A stretch of DNA of 64,000 nt from Mycolicibacter senuensis (GTDB lineage Bacteria > Actinomycetota > Actinomycetes > Mycobacteriales > Mycobacteriaceae): assembly GCF_002101885.1 (NCBI RefSeq), contig NZ_LQPS01000046.1, positions 1 through 64,000 of the forward strand. The letters run 5' to 3'. The translations under genes and the position numbers were made by a program. The notes under the pieces were generated by a model. That model did not search any database. It was not told the DNA's origin and saw nothing but the letters and a program-made list of their open reading frames with translations. How positions within the stretch are numbered: the first letter of the stretch is position 1; each line of letters starts with the position of its first letter. Positions 41,395-50,427 of this stretch are shown one piece after another.

Positions 41395-42201
41395 ATGGAC
41401 TTGGGCCTGCGCAACGCCGGTGCCGTCGTGGTCGGTGGCGGCCGCGGCATGGGGTTGGCCACCGCCCGCTGCCTGGCCGACGACGGCGCGCGGGTCGCCG
41501 TCGTGGCGCGCTCGGCGGCCGACCTGGACCGCGCGACCGAGGATCTGGCCCGGCGCGGCAGCCCCGATGCGATCGGATTGGTCGCCGATATTTGCGATGA
41601 GCAGCGGGTGGAGGAGGTCTTCGCCGAGCTGGGGAGACGCTGGGGCGGCGAACTCAACATCCTCGTCAACGCCGCGGGACCCGACGTACAGGGCACGTTC
41701 GAGGAGCTCACCGACGAGCAGTGGCGCCGGGCCATCGACCAGGGCGCGATGGGGATGGTGCACACCGTGCGAGCCGCGTTGCCGTTGCTGCGCAAGGCCG
41801 AATGGGCCCGGATCGTGAACTTCTCGGCGCATTCGACGCAGCGCCAAAGCACCGTGCTGGCCGCCTACACCGCGGCCAAGGCGGTGGTCAACAGCGTCTC
41901 GAAGAACCTGTCGCTGCTGCTGGCTCCCGATGAGATCCTGGTCAACGTGGTGTCCCCGGGCAGCGTCGCCACCGAGGCGCTGGTGGGCTGGGCACGTTCG
42001 GTCGGGCTGGACGGTCCCGACGGAGTGGACCCCTACCGGTTGATGGACGCCATCACCGAGCATTTCGGTCATCCCGCGCACCTGCCCCGGGCCGGGCTGC
42101 CGGAGGAAGTCGGGGCGGTCGCGGCGTTTCTGGCCTCGCGCCGGAACTCGTATATGACCGGGGCCAACGTCAACGTCGATGGCGGCTCGGATTTCCTCTG
42201 A
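41395..42201 (+). CDS. SDR-family oxidoreductase
   Basis: 268 aa. The glycine-rich loop is unusual, GGGRGMGLATARCLA instead of TGGxxGIG; NAAG and catalytic AYTAAKAVVNS are present, with Ser in NFSAHSTQRQ. The C-terminus is YMTGANVNVDGG. An insert before it (DGPDGVDPYRLMDAITEHFG) may shape the substrate site. Cotranscribed with the canonical hydratase, so a 3-hydroxyacyl-CoA dehydrogenase role is plausible. Confidence 0.9.
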   Translation: MDLGLRNAGAVVVGGGRGMGLATARCLADDGARVAVVARSAADLDRATEDLARRGSPDAIGLVADICDEQRVEEVFAELGRRWGGELNILVNAAGPDVQGTFEELTDEQWRRAIDQGAMGMVHTVRAALPLLRKAEWARIVNFSAHSTQRQSTVLAAYTAAKAVVNSVSKNLSLLLAPDEILVNVVSPGSVATEALVGWARSVGLDGPDGVDPYRLMDAITEHFGHPAHLPRAGLPEEVGAVAAFLASRRNSYMTGANVNVDGGSDFL

Positions 42202-42277
42202 GCAGCCGTCCCGAATTTACCTCCTGACCTGCTGACATAGCTTCCTTCGGCAGGAGCGGCGTGGGTTGCGGAATGCG

Positions 42278-42299
42278 CTACCGAAAGGTATACAGTAAG
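42278..42299. promoter_or_regulatory. TTAC-type operator family, site 3
   Basis: The element starts CTACCGAAAGG and ends TATACAGTAAG. It is flanked by a further inverted repeat GAATGC (42271-42276)/GCATTC (42302-42307). It lies 42 nt before the crotonase start at 42342 and would control the crotonase-amidohydrolase-FadD-amidohydrolase-FadE-FadE unit. Confidence 0.62.
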
Positions 42300-42341
42300 A
42301 AGCATTCTGTTGGTTTCCACGAGGTGCCCGAGGAGGGGTCG

Positions 42342-43187
42342 ATGGCCGCTGCCGACGACGGCACGCTCACCCAGACGCCGGCCGCCGACGCCGCGGTGCT
42401 CTACGAGGTGCGGGACGGCGTAGCACTGCTCACCTTCAACCGTCCGCAGCGGCTCAACTCCTGGGGCGCGGACACCGCGGCGGGGCTGTACGCCGCGATC
42501 GACCGCGCCGAGGCGGACCCCGAGGTGCGGGCGATCGTGCTGACCGGCACCGGCCGCGGGTTCTGCGCCGGCGCGGACCTGGGCTCCACCGCGAGCATGC
42601 AGGAGTCCGGTGTCGGAACCGAGAACTCCGAAACCGATGTGTCCGAGGTGGTCGGGGAGCGCCCCCCGCACTTCCTCACCGAACTGCGCAAACCCGTCAT
42701 CGCCGCGATCAACGGCGCCTGTGTCGGTATCGGGCTCACCCACGCCCTGATGTGTGATGTCCGGTTCGCCGCCGCCGGAGCCAAGTTCGCCACCGCGTTC
42801 ACCCGCCGCGGGCTGATCGCCGAACACGGCATCACCTGGATTCTGCCGCGGCTGGCCGGCTGGGGTGCGGCGATGGACCTGCTGTTGAGCGGCCGGACCT
42901 TTCTTGCCGAGGAGGCCCGCGAACTCGGCCTGATCAACCAGGTCGTCCCGGCCGAGCACCTGCTCGAGCGCGCGATGGCCTACGCGGCCGACATCGCCGC
43001 GAACTGCTCTCCGGCATCCCTGGCCGTGATCAAGGCGCAGACCTACCGGGACGCGCTCGATGACCTTGCCGCGGTGAGCGCGCGCGCCGAGACTCTGATG
43101 TACGAGTCGCTGCAGCGGCCCGACCTCATCGAAGGCATCACCAGTTTCTTCCAGAAGCGGCCGCCGAACTTCCCGCCCCTCACTTGA
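42342..43187 (+). CDS. Crotonase-fold protein (enoyl-CoA hydratase family)
   Basis: 281 aa from the ATG at 42342, which has GAGGAGGGG just upstream; an earlier in-frame ATG at 42261 would place the operator inside the gene. ALLTFNRPQRLNSWG, oxyanion GFCAGADLGSTASM, NGACVGIGLTHALMCDV and FATAFTRRGLIAEHGITWILPRL are visible. The classical Glu positions are Thr and Phe. A Glu in IAEHG, shared by a subgroup of actinobacterial crotonases, may serve instead. First gene of a six-gene unit. Confidence 0.9.
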   Translation: MAAADDGTLTQTPAADAAVLYEVRDGVALLTFNRPQRLNSWGADTAAGLYAAIDRAEADPEVRAIVLTGTGRGFCAGADLGSTASMQESGVGTENSETDVSEVVGERPPHFLTELRKPVIAAINGACVGIGLTHALMCDVRFAAAGAKFATAFTRRGLIAEHGITWILPRLAGWGAAMDLLLSGRTFLAEEARELGLINQVVPAEHLLERAMAYAADIAANCSPASLAVIKAQTYRDALDDLAAVSARAETLMYESLQRPDLIEGITSFFQKRPPNFPPLT

Positions 43188-43201
43188 GAAAGGTCGTGCA
43201 C

Positions 43202-44452
43202 ATGACTCCCGCACTTGAACGGCTCCCGTACCTGGCCGTCGATGTCGACAACCACTACTACGAGCCGCTGGACGCCTTCACTCGGCACCTGCCCAAAGAA
43301 TTCCGCAGCCGCGGCGTCCAGATGGTGCAGGACGGCAAGCGCACCCTGGCGGTGTTCGGCGGGGTCGTCAACCACTTCATCCCGAACCCGAGCTTCGACC
43401 CGATCATCGAACCCGGCTGCCTGGATCTGCTGTTCCGCGGCGAGATCCCCGAAGGCGTGGATCCGGCGTCGTTGATGAAGGTCGACCCGCTCTCCGAGCA
43501 TCCCGAATACCAGAACCGCGACGCCCGCGTGCAGGTGCTCGACCGGCAGCGGCTGGAGACGGTGTTCATGCTGCCGACGTTCGCCTGTGGCGTGGAGGAG
43601 GGACTCAAGCACGACATCCCCGCCACCATGGCGTCGGTGCACGCGTTCAACCTTTGGCTCGACGAGGACTGGGGCTTCGACCGTCCCGACGGCCGCATGA
43701 TATCCGCACCGATCATCTCGCTGGCCGACCCCGAGAAGGCCGTCGACGAGGTCGAATTCGTGATCAGCCGCGGCGCCAAGCTGGTGTGTGTTCGCCCGGG
43801 GCCGGTGCCCGGCGAGGCTCGGCCCCGGTCCCTCGGTGACCCGGTGCACGATCCGGTGTGGGCGCGCCTTGCCGAGGCGGGCGTCGCAGTCGTCTTCCAC
43901 CTGTCCGACTCCGGTTACATGGCGATCCCCGGGTTGTGGGGCGGCAGCGGTGTGTTCAAGGGATTCGGTAAGCGCGACCCGCTGGACATGGTGATCATGG
44001 ACGACCGCGCGATCCACGACACCATCGCCTCGATGATCGTGCACCAGGTGTTCACCCGTCACCCCAAGCTCAAGGTGGCCAGCATCGAGAACGGCTCGTA
44101 CTTTGTTTACCGGCTGATCAAGCGGTTGAAGAAGTCGGCCAACAATGCGCCGTACCACTACAAGGAAGATCCGATCGAGCAGCTGCGCAACAACGTCTGG
44201 ATTGCCCCCTACTACGAGGACGACGTGAAGCTGCTAGCCGACACCATCGGCGTCGACAAGATCCTGTTCGGCTCGGACTGGCCGCACGGTGAGGGCCTGG
44301 CCGACCCGACCACCTTCACCGCCGACATCCCGCAGTTCCCTGACTTCAGCGCGGAAGATACCCGAATGGTGATGCGGGACAACGCGTTGACCCTGCTGGG
44401 TGATCCGAACCGTACCGCACCGGGCGCCGCCCACCTGGCAGCTTCGGTCTGA
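43202..44452 (+). CDS. Amidohydrolase_2 family metal-dependent hydrolase/decarboxylase
   Basis: 416 aa. The ATG at 43202 follows GAGAAAGG at 8 nt. The metal motif is VDVDNHYYEPLDAF, mid-barrel His in FHLSDSGYMA, and the terminal Asp in FGSDWPHGEGLADP. It shares NHFIPNPSFDPI and FTRHPKLKVASIENGS with the homologues at 11550 and 61113, forming one subfamily. Members of this ACMSD-related group act on ring-derived acids. The FadD starts 2 nt after its stop. Confidence 0.9.
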   Translation: MTPALERLPYLAVDVDNHYYEPLDAFTRHLPKEFRSRGVQMVQDGKRTLAVFGGVVNHFIPNPSFDPIIEPGCLDLLFRGEIPEGVDPASLMKVDPLSEHPEYQNRDARVQVLDRQRLETVFMLPTFACGVEEGLKHDIPATMASVHAFNLWLDEDWGFDRPDGRMISAPIISLADPEKAVDEVEFVISRGAKLVCVRPGPVPGEARPRSLGDPVHDPVWARLAEAGVAVVFHLSDSGYMAIPGLWGGSGVFKGFGKRDPLDMVIMDDRAIHDTIASMIVHQVFTRHPKLKVASIENGSYFVYRLIKRLKKSANNAPYHYKEDPIEQLRNNVWIAPYYEDDVKLLADTIGVDKILFGSDWPHGEGLADPTTFTADIPQFPDFSAEDTRMVMRDNALTLLGDPNRTAPGAAHLAASV

Positions 44453-44454
44453 CG

Positions 44455-46074
44455 GTGGGCGAGTGGACTATCGGCGCGGTCCTCGACGAGATCGCGCAGG
44501 CTGTTCCCGACCGGGTCATGACGGTGTGCGGGGACAGTCGCAGCACGTTCGCGCAATCCGCGGAGCGCACCCGCCGGCTGGCCAACTTCCTGGCCGGCCG
44601 CGGGCTCGGCGCCCGACGAGAGCGTGCGGAGCTGCAGAACTGGGAGTGCGGCCAGGACCGCGTGGCGCTGCTCATGCACAACGATTTGTACCCCGACATG
44701 GTGATCGGCTGCCTCAAGGCGCGCACGGTCCCGGTCAACGTCAACCACTACTACACCCCGGCCGAGGCCGGCGAGCTGCTCGACTATCTGCGCCCGGCCG
44801 CGATCATCTACCACGCCTCGCTGGAGGCGAAGTTCGCCGACACCCTCCGGGGCGCCGGCGCCGAACTGCTGATCCGCATCGACGACGGCGATGAGAAAGC
44901 CCCCCGAATCGATGCGATATCACTGGATAAAGCACTGGCACAAGGAGACTCCGACCAGCCGGTGACGCCGTCGCCGGACGATCTGCTGATGATCTGCACC
45001 GGGGGAACGACCGGGCGTCCCAAGGGGGTCATGTGGCGCCAGAGTGACATCTACGTGTCGTCGATGGTCGGTGACGATCACGCGACCGCGGCGGAGATTC
45101 ACCAGAAGGTGCAGAATGCCGGCCCGCCGTGGTTCGCGCTGTCGCCGCTGATGCACGCGGCCGGAATGTGGACCGCGTTCTCGGCGATCCTCAGCGGCCA
45201 GACCGTGATCCTCAACGACAGCCGCACCAGGTTCGATCCCCGCGAGGCGCTGAGAACCGTTGAGCGCGAGAAGGTCGGATTGATGACGATGGTGGGCGAT
45301 GCCTATGCCGCACCATTGGTCGCCGAGCTCGGCAGGGGCGGCTACGACCTGTCGTCGCTGCACTCCGTCGCCACCGGCGGTGCGGCGACGAACCCGAAGT
45401 ATCAGGCGGCGCTGCTGGAGTATCTGCCCCAGATCACCCTGATCAACGGATACGGGTCCTCGGAGACCGGCAACATGGGCTTCGGCCGCAGTCAGGGCGA
45501 AACCCGCCGCGACACCTTCGATCTGCGGGCCGGGGGATCGGTGGTCTCACCGGACCGGACCCGATTCCTCGGACCCGGTGATCCCGAGATCGGTTGGGTG
45601 GTACGGACCGGCCGGATCCCGCTCGGCTATTTCGACGATGCCGACGCGACGCGACGCACCTTCGGAGCGATCGATGGTCAGCGGATGGTGATCTCCGGTG
45701 ATCGTGCCGGCATCGAGAAGGACGGAACTCTGCGGCTTTTCGGGCGAGACGCCTTGGTCGTCAACACCGGTGGGGAGAAGGTCTTCGTCGAGGAGGTCGA
45801 GGACGTGCTGCGTGCCCACCCGGACGTGGCCGACGCGCTGGTGGTGGGGCGGCCCAGCGATCGTTGGGGTGAAGAGCTGGTCGCACTGGTGGCGCCGCAG
45901 CCGGATTCGCGCATCGTCGACGAACAACTCAATGCGCACTGCCGATCCGTGCTGGCGGGTTTCAAGGTGCCCAAGGAGTTCATCCACGTGGCGCAGGTGC
46001 GCCGGCTGGGTAACGGCAAGGCCGACTACCGCTGGGCCAAACGTCAGGTCAACGAAGAGGTGCCTACGGCATGA
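44455..46074 (+). CDS. AMP-forming acyl-CoA synthetase, FadD19-like group
   Basis: 539 aa. The ATP motif is ICTGGTTGRPKGVMWRQSDI; the TGGTTG and MWRQ variants are typical of the FadD17/FadD19 group known from sterol side-chain activation. FALSPLMHAAGMWTAF, NGYGSSETGNMGF, INTGGEK-type VVNTGGEKVFVEEVE and LGNGKADYRW with the catalytic Lys follow. The substrate is not inferable. GTG start. It overlaps the next amidohydrolase by 4 nt (ATGA). Confidence 0.92.
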   Translation: MGEWTIGAVLDEIAQAVPDRVMTVCGDSRSTFAQSAERTRRLANFLAGRGLGARRERAELQNWECGQDRVALLMHNDLYPDMVIGCLKARTVPVNVNHYYTPAEAGELLDYLRPAAIIYHASLEAKFADTLRGAGAELLIRIDDGDEKAPRIDAISLDKALAQGDSDQPVTPSPDDLLMICTGGTTGRPKGVMWRQSDIYVSSMVGDDHATAAEIHQKVQNAGPPWFALSPLMHAAGMWTAFSAILSGQTVILNDSRTRFDPREALRTVEREKVGLMTMVGDAYAAPLVAELGRGGYDLSSLHSVATGGAATNPKYQAALLEYLPQITLINGYGSSETGNMGFGRSQGETRRDTFDLRAGGSVVSPDRTRFLGPGDPEIGWVVRTGRIPLGYFDDADATRRTFGAIDGQRMVISGDRAGIEKDGTLRLFGRDALVVNTGGEKVFVEEVEDVLRAHPDVADALVVGRPSDRWGEELVALVAPQPDSRIVDEQLNAHCRSVLAGFKVPKEFIHVAQVRRLGNGKADYRWAKRQVNEEVPTA

Positions 46075-46913
46075 AAGCAATCGATTGTCTGGTCAATGTG
46101 CACTTCGGCGAGAACGAACAGCCGTCCTGGATGGTCAGAACGCGCGACGACTACTTCAAGGGGCCCAAGTCGATGTTCGAGCCGGCCGACATGTCGGCGC
46201 TGCTCGACGAGATGGACGCCAACGGCGTGACCAAGGCCGTGCTGATGGACAACCTGACCAAGCCGTCGGTGTCCGCGCGAAAGTTCGTGGCGGACAGGCC
46301 GGATCGTTTCGCGCTGGCCATCGGCGGGCTGAACCTGCTTCGGCCGGTACCGGCGCTGCGGGAACTGAGTGCGATCGTGCGCGACCTGCCGGTGGTCTAC
46401 ACGGTGGTCGGGCCCAGCTTCTGGGGCGACGGCCAGTACCCGCCCAGTGACGCCGTCTACTACCCGCTGTATGCCAAGTGCGCCGAGCTGGATCTGCCGC
46501 TGTGTGTCAACACCGGCATTCCCGGGCCGCCGATCCCCGGCGAGGTGCAGCATCCCATCCACCTGGATCGGGTCTGCGTGCGCTTCCCGGAGCTGCGGCT
46601 GTGCATGATCCACGGCGCCGACCCGTGGTGGGACGTGGCGATCCGGATGCTGATCAAATACCGCAACCTGCGGCTGATGACCTCGGCCTGGTCGCCGAAA
46701 CGGTTGCCGGAGGCCCTGTTGCACTTCATGCGCACCCGGGGCGCCGACAAGATTATCTTCGCCTCCGACTGGCCGGTGCTGCGGATGAACCGGGTAGTGC
46801 CCGAAGCCCGCGCCCTGGATCTGCCACCGGATGTACTCGACAAGTACCTGTACCGCAACGCTGCTGACTTCTTCTTCGCCGACCGCGGCGCCGTCCCCGA
46901 ACAGGAGAACTGA
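46071..46913 (+). CDS. Short, divergent Amidohydrolase_2 family protein
   Basis: 280 aa, about 120 residues shorter than the other four. The N-terminus reads IDCLVNVHFGE, so the usual D-x-H metal pair becomes N-x-H. CMIHGADPWWDV and FASDWPVLRMNRVVPEA retain the later His and Asp. It may bind one metal, or have a different reaction such as lactone hydrolysis or decarboxylation. ATG overlapping the FadD stop. The FadE follows after 2 nt. Confidence 0.85.
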   Translation: MKAIDCLVNVHFGENEQPSWMVRTRDDYFKGPKSMFEPADMSALLDEMDANGVTKAVLMDNLTKPSVSARKFVADRPDRFALAIGGLNLLRPVPALRELSAIVRDLPVVYTVVGPSFWGDGQYPPSDAVYYPLYAKCAELDLPLCVNTGIPGPPIPGEVQHPIHLDRVCVRFPELRLCMIHGADPWWDVAIRMLIKYRNLRLMTSAWSPKRLPEALLHFMRTRGADKIIFASDWPVLRMNRVVPEARALDLPPDVLDKYLYRNAADFFFADRGAVPEQEN

Positions 46914-46915
46914 AA

Positions 46916-47983
46916 ATGGACCGTTTCGAACTGCGCAGGCTGGACTACAGCCTGACGGAGGACCACCAGGCGCTGCAGGCCGCCTACAAGCAGTTCTTTG
47001 CCACCCATTGCGATATCGAAACCGTCCGCGCCGCCGAGGAATCCGGATTCGACAAGAATCTGTGGGAGAGGCTGTGCGCGATGGGGGCGACCACGATGGC
47101 GCTGCCGGAGTCGGACGGCGGCGACGGCGCCACCCTGGTGGACCTCACCCTGGTCGCCGAGGAGATCGGCCGGGCGCTGGCCCCGGTGCCGTGGATCGAC
47201 CACGTCTGCGCCGCCCGGCTGTTGGCGCGTCTCGGCGCGGTGCACGCCGACGTCGTGAGCGGTAACCGGCTGGTCGCCTTCGACCCGCATCAGGATGCCG
47301 CTGGTGGTCCACGGCTGCTGCCCACCGGCTCGATCGCCGATGCGATCATCGTCCGCAACGGCGACGAGATTGTCAGCCTGACGTTCGACACCCGGCCGGC
47401 GACCGTCGACAACATCGGCCGGCTGCCGATGGCCTGGATCGACCCGGCCGCCGCCGACAATCGGACCGTGCTGGCCAGCGGCGCCGGCGCGTTGGCGGAA
47501 TACCAGCGGGCACTGGACGAATGGCGGTTACTGACCGCCGCCGCGCTGGTCGGCATGGTGGAGCAGACCATGACCATCGCTGCGGAATTCGCCAAGACCC
47601 GCTACACCCTCGGCGTGCCGATCGGCACCCTGCAGGCCATCTCGCACCCGCTGGCGAACATGGCCATCACCGTCGCCAGCGGGCGTAACCTGGCCTACCG
47701 GGCCGGCTGGTTCCTGGACAACGAACCCGATGAGCGCCCGGAACTGGCCGCTTCGGCGTTCGTGTTCATGGCGGAGGAGGCCGCCAGGGCCGCGACCATG
47801 GCGGTGCACATCCAAGGTGGTCTCGGGGTCTCCGATGAGGCCGCGGCCACGGCGTATCTGGTGCGCGCCCGCGGCTGGCCGTTGGCCGGCGGCGACCCGG
47901 GCGCCAGCGCCTGCCGCATCGCCGAGCTCATCGCCGCCCGTGAAACAGCCGCCCGCGAAACCGCCGACAGCGCAGCCGAATAG
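46916..47983 (+). CDS. Acyl-CoA dehydrogenase subunit, probable non-catalytic partner (FadE-type)
   Basis: 355 aa. The N-terminal helical domain is clear (YSLTEDHQALQAAYKQFFAT), but the central beta domain is reduced. The C-terminal domain has TLGVPIGTLQAISHPLANMA and HIQGGLGVSDEAAAT, without the usual base Glu or EGTSE motif. In mycobacterial alpha2beta2 acyl-CoA dehydrogenases used for steroid side chains, one gene of an adjacent pair is of this type. The next FadE, 13 nt downstream, is the likely partner. Confidence 0.88.
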   Translation: MDRFELRRLDYSLTEDHQALQAAYKQFFATHCDIETVRAAEESGFDKNLWERLCAMGATTMALPESDGGDGATLVDLTLVAEEIGRALAPVPWIDHVCAARLLARLGAVHADVVSGNRLVAFDPHQDAAGGPRLLPTGSIADAIIVRNGDEIVSLTFDTRPATVDNIGRLPMAWIDPAAADNRTVLASGAGALAEYQRALDEWRLLTAAALVGMVEQTMTIAAEFAKTRYTLGVPIGTLQAISHPLANMAITVASGRNLAYRAGWFLDNEPDERPELAASAFVFMAEEAARAATMAVHIQGGLGVSDEAAATAYLVRARGWPLAGGDPGASACRIAELIAARETAARETADSAAE

Positions 47984-47996
47984 GACACCGACCATC

Positions 47997-49169
47997 ATGG
48001 ATTTCTCACGACCGCAACTCACCGACGACGACCTGGCCTTCCTCGAGGAGGCTCGCGGTTTCCTGGCCACCCATGTCACCGAGGACGTCAAGCGCCGTGA
48101 TCGCGAGACCGGCGACAACTTCGACGAAGGCGTGCACCTGGCGCTGGGCGCCGCCGGCTACCTGGAAAAGGAATGGAAGACCGAGACCGACGGCGGATTC
48201 TCCCGGGTGCGCCGGCGTATCTGGGAGTTGGAGAAACGCCGCGCGCACGTGCCGTGGGTGACCTGGGGGACCACCGCGATGGTGGCCCGCTCGGTGGCGT
48301 CGTTCGGTTCGCCGGAGCTGTGCGACGAGATCCTGCCCGGTGTCTTCAGCGGCCACATCCGGCTCTGCCTGGGTTACACCGAACCCGAGGGCGGCTCCGA
48401 CGTCGCGACCTGCAAAACCCGGGCGGTGCGCGACGGTGAGAGCTGGGTGATTAACGGCTCGAAGATGTTCACCACCGGCGCGCATAACTGCCAGTACGTC
48501 TTCCTGATCACCAACACCGACCCGGAGGCGCGAAAGCACAAGAGCCTGACGATGTTCCTCGTGCCGCTGGACTCCCCGGGCATCGAGATCCAGGGACTGC
48601 GCACCGTCGACGGCGACCGCACCAACATCGTCTACTACAGCGACGTCCGGGTCGACGACCGCTACCGGCTGGGCGAGGCCAACGGCGGCTGGACCGTGCT
48701 GCGCGAGCCGCTCAACGTCGAACACGGTGCGGTGGACGCCGACCCCGATGGGCTGCAAGACGTCTCGATCATGATGCACCAGGCGAATTTCATGGCCGAG
48801 GCCGTCGACAAGGCGGGCGCGGTCGTGGGGAACTCGGGAAGCATCGCGGATCGTTCGGTGGCCTACCGGCTGGGTAAGGCCGCCGCCCGGGTCGAGGCGT
48901 CCCTGTCGGCCCCGTCCATCTTCGGCCGGGTCGCGCTCGCGCAGACCATGCGTGACGTCTCACCGGACCTGATGGACCTGCTCGGCAGTGCATCGGCGCT
49001 GCCGATCGGCACCGACGGCGCCATCGACAACGGGGCGTCGGACTACATCTTCCGGTTCGCTCCGCTGGTCGGGATCTACGGTGGCACCCTGGAGGTGTTC
49101 CGCAACATGATCGCCCAGTACATGCTGGGACTGGGCAAGCCGAATTACTCTCCGCCGGTGGTCAAGTGA
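47997..49169 (+). CDS. Acyl-CoA dehydrogenase subunit, FAD-binding partner (FadE-type)
   Basis: 390 aa from the ATG at 47997. LGYTEPEGGSDVATCKTRA, GSKMFTTGAHNCQYVF and the C-terminal IYGGTLEVFRNMIAQYMLGLGKP follow the pattern of FAD-binding subunits in heteromeric mycobacterial dehydrogenases. Together with the upstream 355-aa subunit it probably forms an alpha2beta2 enzyme for a bulky acyl-CoA. Its end overlaps the convergent CMD gene by 8 nt. Confidence 0.92.
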   Translation: MDFSRPQLTDDDLAFLEEARGFLATHVTEDVKRRDRETGDNFDEGVHLALGAAGYLEKEWKTETDGGFSRVRRRIWELEKRRAHVPWVTWGTTAMVARSVASFGSPELCDEILPGVFSGHIRLCLGYTEPEGGSDVATCKTRAVRDGESWVINGSKMFTTGAHNCQYVFLITNTDPEARKHKSLTMFLVPLDSPGIEIQGLRTVDGDRTNIVYYSDVRVDDRYRLGEANGGWTVLREPLNVEHGAVDADPDGLQDVSIMMHQANFMAEAVDKAGAVVGNSGSIADRSVAYRLGKAAARVEASLSAPSIFGRVALAQTMRDVSPDLMDLLGSASALPIGTDGAIDNGASDYIFRFAPLVGIYGGTLEVFRNMIAQYMLGLGKPNYSPPVVK

Positions 49170-49557
49170 CGGCGGCGTCGCCGTCATCGGCCCGCTTGGC
49201 GAAGGCACGTGTTGCGGCCTGCCTGGCCGAGTTGGCAGCGGGAAAGCCGACGTAACCGGTGGTGTGATAGACCACTTCGGCCAGTTCGTCGCGGGTCAGG
49301 CCGTTCTGCTCGGCGATGCGGAAGTGCGACTCGAGCTCCTCTTCGGCGCCCAGCGCTATCAGCATGCCGAGCGTGAGCAGACTGCGGTCCCGGCGTGCCA
49401 GGCCTTCGCGTGACCACAGCCGGCCGAAGACGCCTTCGACGCCGATATCCATGAGTTCCGGAGCGAATCCGTGGTGGAAGTCGACGTCGCCGTCGGGCAG
49501 CACCCCCGGCAGCATCTCCCGGAAAACCTGTAAACCCTTGGCGCGCAATTCCGTCAT
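49162..49557 (-). CDS. Carboxymuconolactone decarboxylase (CMD) family protein
   Basis: 131 aa from the ATG at 49557; a GTG at 49572 is in frame. The CMD pattern is seen: HHGFAPELMDIGVEGVFGRLW, RDRSLLTLGMLIALGAEEEL and LTRDELAEVVYHTTGYVGFPAAN. There is no CxxC, so it is of the gamma-CMD rather than the AhpD type. Possible lactone decarboxylation in ring catabolism. Directly downstream of the AraC gene in the same orientation. Confidence 0.88.
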   Translation of the reverse strand: MTELRAKGLQVFREMLPGVLPDGDVDFHHGFAPELMDIGVEGVFGRLWSREGLARRDRSLLTLGMLIALGAEEELESHFRIAEQNGLTRDELAEVVYHTTGYVGFPAANSARQAATRAFAKRADDGDAAVT

Positions 49558-49568
49558 GCCCTCATCTT

Positions 49569-50402
49569 TCACGTTGTAACCGGCGGCGTTGTGTTGATCC
49601 GGCGGTGGTAACTCGATGGTGCCTCACCGGCGAACTTGGTGAACGCCCGGGTGAACGCGGACAGGCTGTCGAACCCGACGGCCGTCGCCGTCTGCTGCAC
49701 CCCCTGATCCGGGGCCGCCAACAGCGCCATCGCCTGCAGCATCCGGGCGTGCAGCAGATACGTCCGCCACGACATCCCGATCACCGCTTCGAACTGGCGG
49801 CGCAGCGTGCGTTCGGAGACCGCGACGGCGCGGCTGACATCGGCCGCGCTCACCGACGACAGGTGCGCCTTGGTGTAGACCATCGCCGCGCCCACGATCG
49901 GGTGATCGGAGACGGGCAGGCTCAGCGGCGCCTCGTGTTCCAGCGCGGCGGAGACCAGATGCCCCAGGGTGCGGAAGAAGTTGTCGGAGACGGAGTCGCC
50001 GTCGGATCGCTCGATCGGCCAGCGCAGCGAGTGCAGCATCATCTCTCGGATCAGCGGCGAGACGGTCAGGATGCGGGCCCGGTCACCGGCATGCGCGACC
50101 AGATCCGGGTCGAACATCACCGCCACCGTGCGCACCTCCGGGCGCATGACGGCCTGATGCTCCAGCCCGGCCGGAATCCAGGCCGCCTGCTGCGGCGGTA
50201 ACAGGTAGTGCGCCGCGGCGGTCTCGACCTCCACCACTCCGCCGACGGCGTACTCGATCTGGTGCATCTCATGGGAGTGCCACCCGGTGACGAGGTGCTG
50301 CCCCTCGTAGAGATAGCTGCCGGCCCGGGCACGACCGCCCTGACGCAGATCGATGTTGGCCGGTTCTGCAAAATTTATGGCCGAACGCGCGGAGACGGTC
50401 AC
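49569..50402 (-). CDS. AraC-family regulator with cupin-like sensor domain
   Basis: 277 aa from the GTG at 50402 (TGGAAAACC upstream). Upstream ATGs would overlap the divergent amidohydrolase start, so the exact start is uncertain. The N-terminal cupin has GWHSHEMHQIEYAVGG and LLPPQQAAWIPAGLEHQ. The C-terminal double HTH is clear: SRAVAVSERTLRRQFEAVIG and TATAVGFDSLSAFTRAFTKFAGEAPSSYHRR. It is divergent from the amidohydrolase at 50428 and probably controls it and the CMD gene. Confidence 0.9.
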   Translation of the reverse strand: MTVSARSAINFAEPANIDLRQGGRARAGSYLYEGQHLVTGWHSHEMHQIEYAVGGVVEVETAAAHYLLPPQQAAWIPAGLEHQAVMRPEVRTVAVMFDPDLVAHAGDRARILTVSPLIREMMLHSLRWPIERSDGDSVSDNFFRTLGHLVSAALEHEAPLSLPVSDHPIVGAAMVYTKAHLSSVSAADVSRAVAVSERTLRRQFEAVIGMSWRTYLLHARMLQAMALLAAPDQGVQQTATAVGFDSLSAFTRAFTKFAGEAPSSYHRRINTTPPVTT

Positions 50403-50427
50403 GGTTTTCCAGGGTACTAGTAGAGGC

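Noticed and set aside
42261..42341. Upstream in-frame ATG for the crotonase
   Set aside because: It would include the operator in coding sequence; the ATG at 42342 has a GAGGAGGGG ribosome site.
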